Assembly: GCF_014854695.1 (NCBI RefSeq)
Contig: NZ_CP027557.1
Coordinates: forward strand, 186,001-250,000
DNA from: Rhodococcus rhodochrous
GTDB taxonomy: Bacteria > Actinomycetota > Actinomycetes > Mycobacteriales > Mycobacteriaceae
Reading direction: 5' to 3'
DNA: 64,000 nt
Position numbers and translations under genes: made by a program
Shown: piece after piece, positions 1 to 7,893 of the stretch
Layout: each line of letters begins with the position of its first letter
Position numbering within the stretch: the first letter of the stretch is position 1
The notes under the pieces: generated by a model
The model's database searches: none
What the model saw: only the letters and a program-made list of their open reading frames with translations
Told to the model about the DNA's origin: nothing

Positions 1-35
1 TCTTGCAATGAACAGCAACGTGATTGGGAGCGCTC

Positions 36-1418
36 ATGACTGCAATTCTGCCTGGGGTGGGTGCGGCCCCGGACGCCGACCGATTGGAGGTCGGCAATTC
101 CCTCGTGGTCCAGGACTGGGAAGCCTTCACCTTCCGGGTCCACAGGCGCGCCTACCGGGACGAGGAGATCTTCACGCGGGAGCGGGAGAAGATCTGGGGC
201 CGGACCTGGCTGTACCTCGGTCACGAGAGTGAGATTCCCGAACCGGGAGACTTCAAGACCCGCAACCTGGGTGGGCGTCCCCTGATCTTCGTCCGTGACA
301 GTAACGGCACCGTGCAGGTCTATCTGAATGCGTGTCCGCACCGTGGGACGATCCTCTGCAGGGAGCCGGAGGGAAGGGCGAAGAACTTCCAGTGCTTCTA
401 CCACGCCTGGACCTTCCGCAATTCCGGTGAACTCGCCGCGCTTCCGGACAAGGATGCCTATCCGCAGGGCAGTGCATTCGTGGAATCGCTTTCGTTGAGG
501 CGGGTTCCGCGCCTGGGTATCCACGAGGGCTTCGTCTTCGTCGCCTTCACCGAGGACGTCCCCGACCTGCTCGACCATCTGGGCGCTGCAGCCGACTACA
601 TGTCGATGACAGCGTCCATCGGCCCCGAGGGCATGACGACACTGCCGGGCGTCCAGAAGTACAGCGTGAAGGGGAACTGGAAACTCGCCGTCGAGAATGC
701 CATGGACGGCTACCATTTCGCTCCCACGCACAACACCTTCGTCGGTTATCTCCGTGAAACGGGCTTCGCCGTCACCGATCACGATCAGCACGCTCACGAC
801 CTCGGTAATGGACACGGTCTGCTCGTCCTCACCGGCCACAACGGCCGGATCGGCATGGTCTGGGAGCCCCGATTCGGAGAAACTGAGAAGGAGCGGATCG
901 TCGATAAGCGGGCGGAGATGGAAGCCCGCCTCGGCACGGAGCGAGCTGCACAGATCGCGGACGCGTCCAAGATCCTCTTCGTCTTCCCCAATCTGCTGTT
1001 GTTCGATCTGGAGGCACTGACCATCCGCCAGCTCGAACCTGTGAGTGCAGGACAGACCGACGTGCGGGCATGGCAGTTCGTCGAGATCGGGGAACCGGAC
1101 GAGGTGCGGGCACTACGTCTGAAGACGATGGCCAGCTTCGTCGGTCCCGGCGGCCTCGCGACACCCGACGACATCGAGGCGTACGAAGCCGTCCAGCGCG
1201 GCATCGTCGCGACCGCGGACGTCTCCGCATATGCCGAATTCGGTGACAGCGATCTGGATTGGAGCGACATGTCGCGCGGTATGGCCGACGATCTCAGGGG
1301 GCCCACGGGTCGCTCGGTCGACGAAGGCGCGATGCGCAGTTTCTGGCGCCACTGGAGCCGGCGCATCGGCCCGGTCGCGGGCACGGATACCGGCAATGCG
1401 GAAGGAACCACGGCATGA
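36..1418 (+). CDS. Rieske aromatic ring-hydroxylating dioxygenase, alpha (large) subunit
   Basis: This is the catalytic subunit of a Rieske non-heme iron oxygenase, which cis-dihydroxylates or hydroxylates an aromatic ring using electrons from a ferredoxin. The Rieske [2Fe-2S] ligands are visible as C100-x-H102 and C120-x2-H123 (CPHRG and CFYHAW). The mononuclear iron site is DGYHFAPTH, giving H227 and H232 after D224. The third ligand is probably an Asp in the C-terminal PDDIEAYE stretch. At 460 residues the length is normal. I chose the ATG at 36 because GGGAG lies just upstream; a TTG at 24 is also in frame. The gene overlaps the beta-subunit start by ATGA. The substrate cannot be read from the sequence; benzoate- or p-cumate-type oxygenases are the general resemblance. 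Any promoter lies outside the window. Confidence 0.93.
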   Translation: MTAILPGVGAAPDADRLEVGNSLVVQDWEAFTFRVHRRAYRDEEIFTREREKIWGRTWLYLGHESEIPEPGDFKTRNLGGRPLIFVRDSNGTVQVYLNACPHRGTILCREPEGRAKNFQCFYHAWTFRNSGELAALPDKDAYPQGSAFVESLSLRRVPRLGIHEGFVFVAFTEDVPDLLDHLGAAADYMSMTASIGPEGMTTLPGVQKYSVKGNWKLAVENAMDGYHFAPTHNTFVGYLRETGFAVTDHDQHAHDLGNGHGLLVLTGHNGRIGMVWEPRFGETEKERIVDKRAEMEARLGTERAAQIADASKILFVFPNLLLFDLEALTIRQLEPVSAGQTDVRAWQFVEIGEPDEVRALRLKTMASFVGPGGLATPDDIEAYEAVQRGIVATADVSAYAEFGDSDLDWSDMSRGMADDLRGPTGRSVDEGAMRSFWRHWSRRIGPVAGTDTGNAEGTTA

Positions 1419-1951
1419 CTCTCATGGAAACGACTCCCGGAACGGCACAATCCCCCGATGACGGCAGCACGCGTGCCGTATCGCGCGCCGAGGTGGAGGA
1501 CTTCCTCATCGCCGAAGCCGCGCTTCTCGACGAGTGGATGCTCGATCGGTGGCTCGAGTTGTTCGTCCCGGGTGCCTCGATGCAGATCCCCACGACCGAC
1601 CAATGGGCGCTGGGCCCCGATTCCGCAGGCTATTTCGTCGCAGACGACTGGGATCTGCTCCAGGCGCGCGTCAAACGTCTCAAGAGCAGGAAGGCGCACG
1701 CGGAGAACCCGCATTCGCGCACCACCCGGCTCGTCGGGAACGTGAGAGTGCTCGAACAGTCGGGTGACTCCGTGCGTGTCGCAGCGAACTTCGTCATCCA
1801 CAGGTTCCGTGACGGACACGGTTTCACCTATGCGGGTCGCTACGACCACACCTTGGAGGTCGGCGAATCCGGGTTGCGATTCCTGCTCCGTCGTGCCGTC
1901 CTGACCAACGAGGCGATGGCTCCCGGAGCACGGCTCAGTTTCATCGTCTGA
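1415..1951 (+). CDS. Rieske dioxygenase, beta (small) subunit
   Basis: This is the small structural subunit of the ring-hydroxylating oxygenase, forming an alpha3beta3-type oligomer with the product of the preceding gene. The 178-residue protein has the size and pattern of the SnoaL/NTF2-like beta-subunit fold: an N-terminal helix rich in acidic residues (EVEDFLIAEAALLDEW), a central RLKSRKAHAENP segment with the RTTRLVGNV motif typical of beta subunits, and a C-terminal RRAVL strand. The ATG overlaps the alpha stop codon (ATGA), so the two are translationally coupled and were probably acquired as a pair. Longer in-frame upstream starts exist but lie inside the alpha gene and are unlikely. 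Confidence 0.9.
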   Translation: MTLMETTPGTAQSPDDGSTRAVSRAEVEDFLIAEAALLDEWMLDRWLELFVPGASMQIPTTDQWALGPDSAGYFVADDWDLLQARVKRLKSRKAHAENPHSRTTRLVGNVRVLEQSGDSVRVAANFVIHRFRDGHGFTYAGRYDHTLEVGESGLRFLLRRAVLTNEAMAPGARLSFIV

Positions 1952-1992
1952 TCCCGCCCGCACGATCCGGGCCGCACAGGCCGTCGACGACA

Positions 1993-2030
1993 ACGGGGGT
2001 TCCCGGAGACACATCTCCGGGAACCCCCGT
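1993..2030. terminator. Bidirectional hairpin terminator
   Basis: A perfect 17-bp inverted repeat (1993-2009 against 2014-2030) has a 4-base loop CACA. It lies between the end of the beta-subunit gene (stop at 1951) and the end of the convergent amidase gene (stop at 2034). There is no long T run, as is common for high-GC actinobacterial terminators. It probably ends transcripts from both sides. Confidence 0.85.
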
Positions 2031-2033
2031 CGT

Positions 2034-3119
2034 TCACGTCCAGGCGGGGAAGTCCTTCTTGCGGATCAGGCAGTGCACGCCCTTGACGTCGTCGACGACC
2101 TGGCTCACGGCGAGATCGGCGGCGGCACTGAGATAGAGGTACGCGACCGACGGCGGAACCTCCGCCACCTCACCGAGGATCCGGATGGCCTCACGGACGC
2201 ACTTCTTCACCGCTTCGTCCAGATCCCGGTCCATGCCGATTGCGATCCAATGCTCCGAGGTCTCACCGAACGGCCCGCTCAGAGCTCCTGTCGATGCAAA
2301 GGCCTCGTCCGGGGTGAGAACGGTGAGCCGTACCGTCGTGCGCAGGGATGCCTCCAGCGCCGTCAGGGAGACCTCACCGTTGCCCTGCGCGAAGTGCGGA
2401 TCGCCCATGTAGTAGCCGGCTCCGTCGACCTGCACGGGAAGATAGAGGACCGAACCACCGGCGAGATCCCGCACGTCCATGTTCCCCCCGTGCGCACCCG
2501 GCGGGATCGTGTTCAGTGCTTCCTCGGTAGCTGCCGTGACACCGGACAATCCCATGAACGGCGCGATAGGGAACGAGGCGCTACCGCTGTTCCACTCCAT
2601 GGTGGCTCGTGCGCTCACGAGGTCGACGGTGCAGAACTGACTGATGATCGGAACCGCTTCACCGGTGGTGTCGTCGGCAGGACGTTCACCTGCGAGACAA
2701 CCGAGACCGTGACGGCTGGACACGACCCCGTAGGGAACGCGTGGCGTCAGTTCGAGGTATTCGACCTTGAGGATGTCGCCGGGCTGCGCCCCTTCGACAT
2801 GGACCGGACCGGTGACGACGTGAGGGCCGTCCGGACCGCGGGTGTGGACCACGTCGGATGCAGCGAGGTCCACGAGGTCCGTCAGCACGTCGTCGCGTGC
2901 GACGCCACGTTGGCCGAAGTAGGTAAGGGGATCACGCCCCTGGTCCTCCATGAGGCCCTCGTGGGAGATGGTGTCGAAGGTGACGGTCTCGCCGGAGGCG
3001 ATGGTGAGGACGGGTTTACGGGAGGGGGTGGGCAGTCTGCCCCAGGTCAGTGCTCCGCCCTCCGCGGGGACGTAGTGCTGTCCGGGGATCGGACCGGTAT
3101 GGGGCTGCAGAACGGTCAC
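2034..3119 (-). CDS. Acetamidase/formamidase family amidohydrolase
   Basis: The protein belongs to the FmdA/AmdA acetamidase-formamidase family, which hydrolyses short-chain amides such as formamide or acetamide to ammonia and the acid. It shows the family hallmarks: an N-terminal TVLQPHTG opening, VHTRGPDGPHVVTGPVHVEG, HGGNMDVRDLAGGSVLYLPV, and the GDPHFAQGNGEVSLTALE segment. The GTG at 3119 is preferred because AAAGG lies 8 bases upstream and it gives the usual family start; a GTG at 3146 in the same frame has no clear ribosome binding site. The length is 361 residues. In this cluster it may release ammonia or formate from a ring-cleavage product of a nitrogen-containing aromatic; that role is inference. 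It is divergent from the extradiol dioxygenase gene across a shared promoter region. Confidence 0.88.
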   Translation of the reverse strand: MTVLQPHTGPIPGQHYVPAEGGALTWGRLPTPSRKPVLTIASGETVTFDTISHEGLMEDQGRDPLTYFGQRGVARDDVLTDLVDLAASDVVHTRGPDGPHVVTGPVHVEGAQPGDILKVEYLELTPRVPYGVVSSRHGLGCLAGERPADDTTGEAVPIISQFCTVDLVSARATMEWNSGSASFPIAPFMGLSGVTAATEEALNTIPPGAHGGNMDVRDLAGGSVLYLPVQVDGAGYYMGDPHFAQGNGEVSLTALEASLRTTVRLTVLTPDEAFASTGALSGPFGETSEHWIAIGMDRDLDEAVKKCVREAIRILGEVAEVPPSVAYLYLSAAADLAVSQVVDDVKGVHCLIRKKDFPAWT

Positions 3120-3238
3120 GGGGAAGACCTTTCGGGTGGCCGCCACGATATGCGGACGGATTGCCGAATCGGACGGCAGGATACGGATTTTCGATTCAGA
3201 CGCTAGGCTCCGAGAGTTCCGCCCACGTTACGAGCGTG

Positions 3239-3267
3239 TTGAATTATGAAACGTTGTCTCGTATAGC
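3239..3267 (+). promoter_or_regulatory. SigA-type promoter of the extradiol dioxygenase operon with overlapping TCTCGTAT motif
   Basis: TTGAAT (3239-3244) and TATAGC (3262-3267) are separated by 17 bases, matching a vegetative promoter. TCTCGTAT (3257-3264) overlaps the -10 element, and an oppositely oriented TACGAG lies at 3229-3234. The same octamer appears at the ferredoxin promoter, so a shared repressor is likely. The IclR regulator encoded downstream is the obvious candidate, by inference. Confidence 0.55.
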
Positions 3268-3342
3268 TTGACGCTCGCTGTTCCTGTTCCTAGGGTTCGA
3301 CAACAAGGGCGACCGAGTGCCCTTGGAAGGAAGGCGAATTCG

Positions 3343-4236
3343 GTGATTGGGAAAACGCAGCGAAAGCCGGGTCCGTCGGGGGCGGCCTTCATACGCCTGT
3401 CCGTGCCGGACATGGAATCCACCATCGAGTTTCTCGAGTACCACGTCGGTTTCGCACTCGAGGAGCATGACGAGACGCACGCCTACCTTCGTGTCGGCAC
3501 CGAGCATCACAGCCTCGAGCTGGTCCACGATCCTTCCCTCACGACGTTCCGGTACGACGGGGTGGGCTTCACGGTGGAAGACGAGGCCGTCCTGTCGGAC
3601 CTGGAGGAACGCGTCCGCGCCGCCGGCCACGAGGTCCTTCCGCTCACCGAAGGCATGAAGGGCCTCTGCCAGCAGGGGTTCGCGGTGGTCGACCCGAACG
3701 GCACCGTCGTCGAATTGTTCACGGGCTTCCTCGAATATGCGGAGACCCCGTGGCCGGACCTCCGTCCCCAGCGCTTCGTGCATCCCTTCGTGGTCACCGA
3801 CCGCTACGAGGAGACCCTGAACTTCTATATGAACGTCCTGGGATTCCTGGCTTCGGACTACGTCGAGGACTTCACCGCGTTCCTGCGTTGCGAGGATCGC
3901 TACCACCACAGCCTCGCCGTCCGCCGAGCGGACCGGTACGCACTCGAACACGCGTGCTTCATCATGGGTGATCTCGACGGAGTGATGCGACGCCGGGCTC
4001 GTGCCCAGCACAAGCGGGTGCGTATCCTCGGCGATGTCGTGAACCATTCGGCATCCACATCCATCGCCTTCTATCTCTACGACGAGCGGCACGGACCCCG
4101 CTGGGAACTGTGCGACGGGCACCGGGTCTTCACGCCGGAGGAACACGAGACGCACAGGCCGCGTCGGCTGAAGCGGGATCCCCGCAACATCGATGTGTGG
4201 CGCGCCGCTTCCGACGACCGCACCTGGGCACACTGA
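3343..4236 (+). CDS. Extradiol ring-cleavage dioxygenase-like VOC protein (catechol 2,3-dioxygenase superfamily)
   Basis: This is a two-domain vicinal-oxygen-chelate protein of 297 residues, the size of type I extradiol dioxygenases such as BphC, which open a catechol ring next to the hydroxyls. The predicted Fe(II) triad is in the C-terminal domain: H147 (VHPFVV), H203 (LEHACF) and E255 (RWELCDG). The spacing is close to the BphC pattern of His146, His210 and Glu260. The N-terminal module (residues 16-130) is the non-catalytic repeat. The GTG start at 3343 is chosen because GGAAGGAAGG lies upstream; an in-frame ATG at 3268 coincides with the promoter and is rejected. It leads a plus-strand operon with the M20-like and IclR genes. 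A glyoxalase-type isomerase is a less likely alternative. Confidence 0.85.
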   Translation: MIGKTQRKPGPSGAAFIRLSVPDMESTIEFLEYHVGFALEEHDETHAYLRVGTEHHSLELVHDPSLTTFRYDGVGFTVEDEAVLSDLEERVRAAGHEVLPLTEGMKGLCQQGFAVVDPNGTVVELFTGFLEYAETPWPDLRPQRFVHPFVVTDRYEETLNFYMNVLGFLASDYVEDFTAFLRCEDRYHHSLAVRRADRYALEHACFIMGDLDGVMRRRARAQHKRVRILGDVVNHSASTSIAFYLYDERHGPRWELCDGHRVFTPEEHETHRPRRLKRDPRNIDVWRAASDDRTWAH

Positions 4237-5494
4237 CATCGGCGGCCACGACGAACCCGCCGTCGACCGTGCGGAGCTCCTCGACGTTCTGAGACTCCTG
4301 ACCGGACGACCGGCCCCTCACGGCGAGGAACTCGCGTCGGCACACGCGGTGCAGGACTGGATCGCGGAGCATCTTCCGGAGGTGCCGGCCGTGGTCGACC
4401 CGGCAGGAACCACCGCAAATCTCGTCTGCAGTGTCGGCTCGGGTCCGGAATTGGTGCTGTACTCGCACCTCGACACCTCGTTGACCGGGCACGGTGACCG
4501 GGACGGTGGGGTCACGGGACACGACGACGACGCTCCGCTCGGACTGGAGGAGAACGGAGATCTCGTCTCCGGTTTCGGGGTCGGGGTGACACGAGGACCC
4601 GCGTCCGCTGCCGTCGCCGCGTTCGCGGCCGCCGTACGTGCCACGGCCGACCGGCAACGACGAGGTCGCCTGACGCTGTTGCTCGCCGGTGGAGGCACGC
4701 ATCGGGACGGAACCGGTGAACACGGATCCGGTGTCCGCAGATTTCTGAAGGGCAGACCGCGTCCCGCTGCGGCGATCGTCGCCAAAGGAGGGCCGGACGG
4801 TGTGCTCTACGACGAGCCGGGAGCCGTCTACCTGCGGGTCCGGGTCGGGACCCGCCGCAGCGTCGTACTCGCCCGTGAGCACGCGACACCACCCGGCGGA
4901 CTCGTCGTGCATGCCGGCACGGTGATCGCGGCCATCGAACGGTGGCGCGCCGAGGTGGTCCTCGCTCCCGGCGCGGCCACCGGTCCGACCGCACGCGAAG
5001 CAGGTATCGGTGCACTGCACAGTGGTTCTCCGGAGAAACCGGATCTGTTGCCTGCCGTCCTCGATGTACATCTCTACCTGGTCACCCTGCCGGGAGACGA
5101 TGTCGCCGAACTCGTCGATGCCCTGCGCAGGGTCCTACACGACGATCTTGCGGCGTGCCCTTTGGCCGAGTGCACCGTCGAGGTCACCGCTGGGCCACAT
5201 CAGCGAGGCGCAGGGACGCCACCGACGACCCTGATCGCTGTGCGGACACGGGCGGCATGGACGCGTCACAGTGGAGGAAGGATGCCGCCCGAGGTGCTCG
5301 CGTGGAGGGGGTCGACCGACGGTACCGTGTTCCGCGAGCATGGCATCGCTACGGTTCGTACGGGTCCGGCTGCAGCACCTGATCCGGCGGATTCCGACCG
5401 GGACTCGGTCGCCGCCGGAGAACTGGTGCGCTATGCGCGAATCTACGCTCAGGTCGGTGCGCACTGGCTCACCGATCCCGACAGGGAGGGATAG
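4193..5494 (+). CDS. M20-family peptidase-like protein, apparently missing catalytic residues
   Basis: The 433-residue protein has the outline of the M20/ArgE/carboxypeptidase G2 family. The N-terminal helix contains RPAPHGEEL, and the SHLDTS motif supplies the H92-x-D94 metal and activation pair. However, the segment that normally reads G-x-x-D-x-K-G, with the bridging Asp, is GFGVGVTRGP here (about 127-136). The region that normally holds the DEE metal and base pair is GGGTHRDGTG (166-175). The bridging Asp and catalytic Glu pair therefore seem absent. The start overlaps the upstream gene by 44 bases and is the only good start in frame. It may be a non-hydrolytic binding protein or an enzyme with altered chemistry. 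The next gene begins 3 bases after its stop. Confidence 0.65.
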   Translation: MCGAPLPTTAPGHTDIGGHDEPAVDRAELLDVLRLLTGRPAPHGEELASAHAVQDWIAEHLPEVPAVVDPAGTTANLVCSVGSGPELVLYSHLDTSLTGHGDRDGGVTGHDDDAPLGLEENGDLVSGFGVGVTRGPASAAVAAFAAAVRATADRQRRGRLTLLLAGGGTHRDGTGEHGSGVRRFLKGRPRPAAAIVAKGGPDGVLYDEPGAVYLRVRVGTRRSVVLAREHATPPGGLVVHAGTVIAAIERWRAEVVLAPGAATGPTAREAGIGALHSGSPEKPDLLPAVLDVHLYLVTLPGDDVAELVDALRRVLHDDLAACPLAECTVEVTAGPHQRGAGTPPTTLIAVRTRAAWTRHSGGRMPPEVLAWRGSTDGTVFREHGIATVRTGPAAAPDPADSDRDSVAAGELVRYARIYAQVGAHWLTDPDREG

Positions 5495-5497
5495 ACC

Positions 5498-6238
5498 GTG
5501 GGAGACGAGGACAAGGGCGCACCAGCGATCCAGGCGGTCGAGCGCGCAGCAGGGATCCTGGCCGCCTTCTCGGGTGCGCGACCGCGCCTGACACTGAACG
5601 AGATCACCGCCGTGCTCGGGACGAGCAAGGCTACCGCGCACCGGTACACGAAAGCATTACGGGCGGTGAACCTCCTGCGATTCGACCCGGCCGAGAGCGT
5701 GTACACCCTCGGTCCTCAGGTGCTCGCACTTGCGGCCGCAGCGCGGGCCGGTCTACCGGTGGTGCGTATCGCGGAACCGTTCATGGACCAGCTCCTGCGC
5801 GACATTCAGGAGACCGTCGTCCTCTCGGTCTGGGACGGCGAGAGTCCGATCGTGGTCGCTGCAGCGGACCACACGGATGCGATCGCGCGGATCACCGTCA
5901 ACGTGGGGACGAGACTCTCACCCACGGCGACCGCTCAGGGCCGGGTCTTCTGCGCGCTCCTTCCCGAGGACGAGGTGCCGATGCTGCGGCGGGAGATGAA
6001 GGCGAATCCGGACTTCGCCCGCGAACTGTCCGCTATCCGAGAGACCGGGATATCGTTGAAATCGCCTGTTGTCAACGGTATTCGGACGCTGGCAGCGCCT
6101 GTCTTCCAGGGTGGGAGAGTGGTGGCGGCGCTGGCGGTGCTGTCCATCGCCGTACCTGGAGAGGTCGACATCGACCTGCAGGCACGCGAACTGCTGAAGA
6201 CCGCGGAGAACCTGTCGGCAGAACTCGGCCGCGTCTGA
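5498..6238 (+). CDS. IclR-family transcriptional regulator
   Basis: This 246-residue regulator has an N-terminal winged helix-turn-helix (about residues 10-70; AIQAVERAAGILAAF, then LTLNEITAVLGTSKATAHRYTKAL) and a C-terminal IclR effector-binding domain. The latter shows the familiar pattern GTRLSPTATAQGRVFCALLP and a late hydrophobic AAPVFQGGRVVAALAVLSI strand. IclR proteins commonly repress or activate aromatic catabolic genes in response to a pathway intermediate. The GTG at 5498 follows GGGAGGGATAG and sits 3 bases after the M20-like gene, so it is co-transcribed. It is the only regulator in the catabolic cluster and the likely reader of the TCTCGTAT sites. Confidence 0.92.
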   Translation: MGDEDKGAPAIQAVERAAGILAAFSGARPRLTLNEITAVLGTSKATAHRYTKALRAVNLLRFDPAESVYTLGPQVLALAAAARAGLPVVRIAEPFMDQLLRDIQETVVLSVWDGESPIVVAAADHTDAIARITVNVGTRLSPTATAQGRVFCALLPEDEVPMLRREMKANPDFARELSAIRETGISLKSPVVNGIRTLAAPVFQGGRVVAALAVLSIAVPGEVDIDLQARELLKTAENLSAELGRV

Positions 6239-6241
6239 CGG

Positions 6242-6291
6242 GGAGGACGCCGTCTGTTGCGCGGACGACGTTCTGCCGACAGGTGACGTCC
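6242..6291. terminator. Possible weak hairpin between convergent IclR and reductase genes
   Basis: GAGGACG (6242-6248) can pair with CGTCCTC (6285-6291), with an imperfect inner arm. It fills the whole gap between the convergent IclR and reductase genes. The long loop makes this a tentative terminator. Confidence 0.35.
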
Positions 6292-7296
6292 TCATCGATC
6301 GGAGGAGTGCCCCGGTGTCGTCGACAGCGACGAATCGATCAGCGGGGCAATGTTGTTCACCGCTGCCGCCGCTTCTCCGAAACCGACGCTCATCAATCTC
6401 ACCTTGCCGGGATACTCACTGATGTCACCGGCCGAGTAGACGCGCGGAAGCGAGGTCTGCTGATGGCGGTCGACGAGTATCCGCCGGCGTTCCTGGGCCA
6501 ACCCCCACGTGTCGAGAGGGCCGAGATCGGCGATGAATCCGAGGGCTGCGACCACACTGCCGGCGGAGAGAGTGATCGGATCGGCGCCGCGTTCACGGAC
6601 GGTGACCGAGTCGATGCGCTCCTCGCCGCCGATCGCGACCACTTCGTGTGGGGTGAGAATCCGGACGCTCGACTTCTGCAACGTTGCGACACTGCGTTCG
6701 TGGGCGCGGAACACCGGACGCCGATGGACGAGTGTGACCGACGCAGCGACGGGTTCGAGACTGAGGGCCCAGTCGATTGCGGAATCGCCGCCGCCGACGA
6801 CCACGACGTCCTCGCCGGCGAGATCGTCCGGTCGCGGGACGAAGTACCGGAGCCCGCGCCCCAGGTAGTCCGATCCGACGGGGAGCTCGCGAGGAATGAA
6901 GCTTCCCACTCCACCGGTGAGCAGCAATGCCTTGGCTTCGATGCGGTGCCCGAGATCGGTGGTGACGACGATTCCGTCGTCGACGTGTTCGAGAGTGGTG
7001 GCCGTGTGACCGAGGAGCAGAACCGGTTCGGCCGACATTGCCTGTGCGCGGAGTCGTTCGACCAGTTCGCGGCCTTTCACCGAGGGGAAACCGGCAATGT
7101 CGTAGATCGGCTTCTCCGGGTACATGGCCGCGACCTGTCCGCCCACCTCGGGCAGGGAATCCACGAGAGCGACGCTCATCCCGCGGAAACCGGCATAGTA
7201 GGTGGCATAGAGTCCCGCGGGCCCTGCTCCGACGACGAGCAGGTCGGTAACGGTCGTGTTCGCCGTCGCCCCGACGGTGTGAGCGGGGTCAGTCAT
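6292..7296 (-). CDS. Ferredoxin/thioredoxin-reductase-like FAD/NAD(P)H oxidoreductase
   Basis: This 334-residue flavoprotein has an N-terminal FAD-binding GAGPAGLYA motif and a central NAD(P)H-binding [13 protein letters not shown] motif. It also has a C-terminal [24 protein letters not shown] segment, the layout of thioredoxin-reductase-type ferredoxin-NADP reductases. The CxxC redox pair of true thioredoxin reductase is missing, so electrons most likely go to a ferredoxin. Its ATG at 7296 overlaps the end of the ferredoxin gene by 8 bases. Together the pair would feed electrons from NAD(P)H to the Rieske oxygenase at the left end of the cluster. Confidence 0.88.
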   Translation of the reverse strand: MTDPAHTVGATANTTVTDLLVVGAGPAGLYATYYAGFRGMSVALVDSLPEVGGQVAAMYPEKPIYDIAGFPSVKGRELVERLRAQAMSAEPVLLLGHTATTLEHVDDGIVVTTDLGHRIEAKALLLTGGVGSFIPRELPVGSDYLGRGLRYFVPRPDDLAGEDVVVVGGGDSAIDWALSLEPVAASVTLVHRRPVFRAHERSVATLQKSSVRILTPHEVVAIGGEERIDSVTVRERGADPITLSAGSVVAALGFIADLGPLDTWGLAQERRRILVDRHQQTSLPRVYSAGDISEYPGKVRLMSVGFGEAAAAVNNIAPLIDSSLSTTPGHSSDR

Positions 7297-7603
7297 CGGA
7301 CCAGGACGCGACGACGGGATGGTCCACTCCGACACGCCCGATCTTCCGGGCGCCTCCGGGAGAGCCGATGGACGAGAAGAACTCTGCGTTGATCTCTACG
7401 AACGCGCGGCGTTCGTCCGGTACGTCCTCCTCGTGGAAGATCGAGATCACCGGGCATGCCGGTTCGCAACGTCCGCATTCGACACACTCGTCGGGGTGGA
7501 TGTACATCATCCTGTCGCCCTCGTAGATGCAGTCCACCGGACATTCCTCCATGCACGACTTGTCGGTCTCGTCGATGCACGAACTGGTGATGACGTAGGC
7601 CAT
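7289..7603 (-). CDS. fdxA: Seven-iron (3Fe-4S/4Fe-4S) ferredoxin, FdxA type
   Basis: This 104-residue ferredoxin has C9, C17 and C50 for a [3Fe-4S] cluster and C21, C40, C43 and C46 for a [4Fe-4S] cluster. C25 is the extra free cysteine, as in the classic Azotobacter 7Fe ferredoxin but offset by one residue. The ATG at 7603 follows GAAGGGG; the longer upstream reading frame has no support. It is the first gene of a two-gene operon with the reductase. A 7Fe ferredoxin paired with a Rieske oxygenase is unusual, since most such oxygenases use Rieske-type ferredoxins. The assignment as electron donor rests on gene context. Confidence 0.93.
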   Translation of the reverse strand: MAYVITSSCIDETDKSCMEECPVDCIYEGDRMMYIHPDECVECGRCEPACPVISIFHEEDVPDERRAFVEINAEFFSSIGSPGGARKIGRVGVDHPVVASWSDD

Positions 7604-7615
7604 GTTGCCCCTTCG

Positions 7616-7650
7616 TCTCGTATTGCAAGTTGCTCTGTCGTAATACGAGA
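7616..7650. promoter_or_regulatory. Inverted repeat operator upstream of the ferredoxin gene
   Basis: TCTCGTATT (7616-7624) and its exact reverse complement AATACGAGA (7642-7650) are separated by 17 bases, 13 bases upstream of the ferredoxin start. The half-site matches the octamer over the extradiol promoter near 3257. It is a candidate binding site for the cluster's IclR regulator. Confidence 0.6.
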
Positions 7651-7829
7651 TGGTTTCTGGGTGCGGAACGTCTGTCAATCGGTGCGCGGCAGTCTTCACG
7701 GGAGTTCACGAAGTCGTAACGGTTGCGTAGATCGACCGAGCGCGCAGCGCATTCGGGCGAATCGAGTCCGCATCCACGCCTGTCGTGTGCTGTCGACGCA
7801 TGCAGACGGAGCACCGAAATGAAAATATA

Positions 7830-7866
7830 CTCCAGGTTGGTTTTATGGGCAGAAATCGGTCTATAG
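7830..7866. promoter_or_regulatory. AT-rich control element upstream of wecB (EPS motif copy 1)
   Basis: CTCCAGGTTGGTTTTA (7830-7845, plus strand) resembles motifs in the other three divergent spacers of the polysaccharide locus. On the minus strand CTATAGACCGATTTCTG (7850-7866) resembles a minus-strand sequence at 17303-17320. The whole stretch 7815-7893 is far more AT-rich than the flanking coding DNA. It probably contains the wecB promoter. Confidence 0.4.
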
Positions 7867-7893
7867 GTAGAAAAATGTCGCTACTATTGAGCA

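Noticed and set aside
2073..3206. A 377-codon plus-strand frame over the amidase gene
   Set aside because: The minus-strand frame matches the FmdA/AmdA family through its whole length; the plus frame shows no family features.
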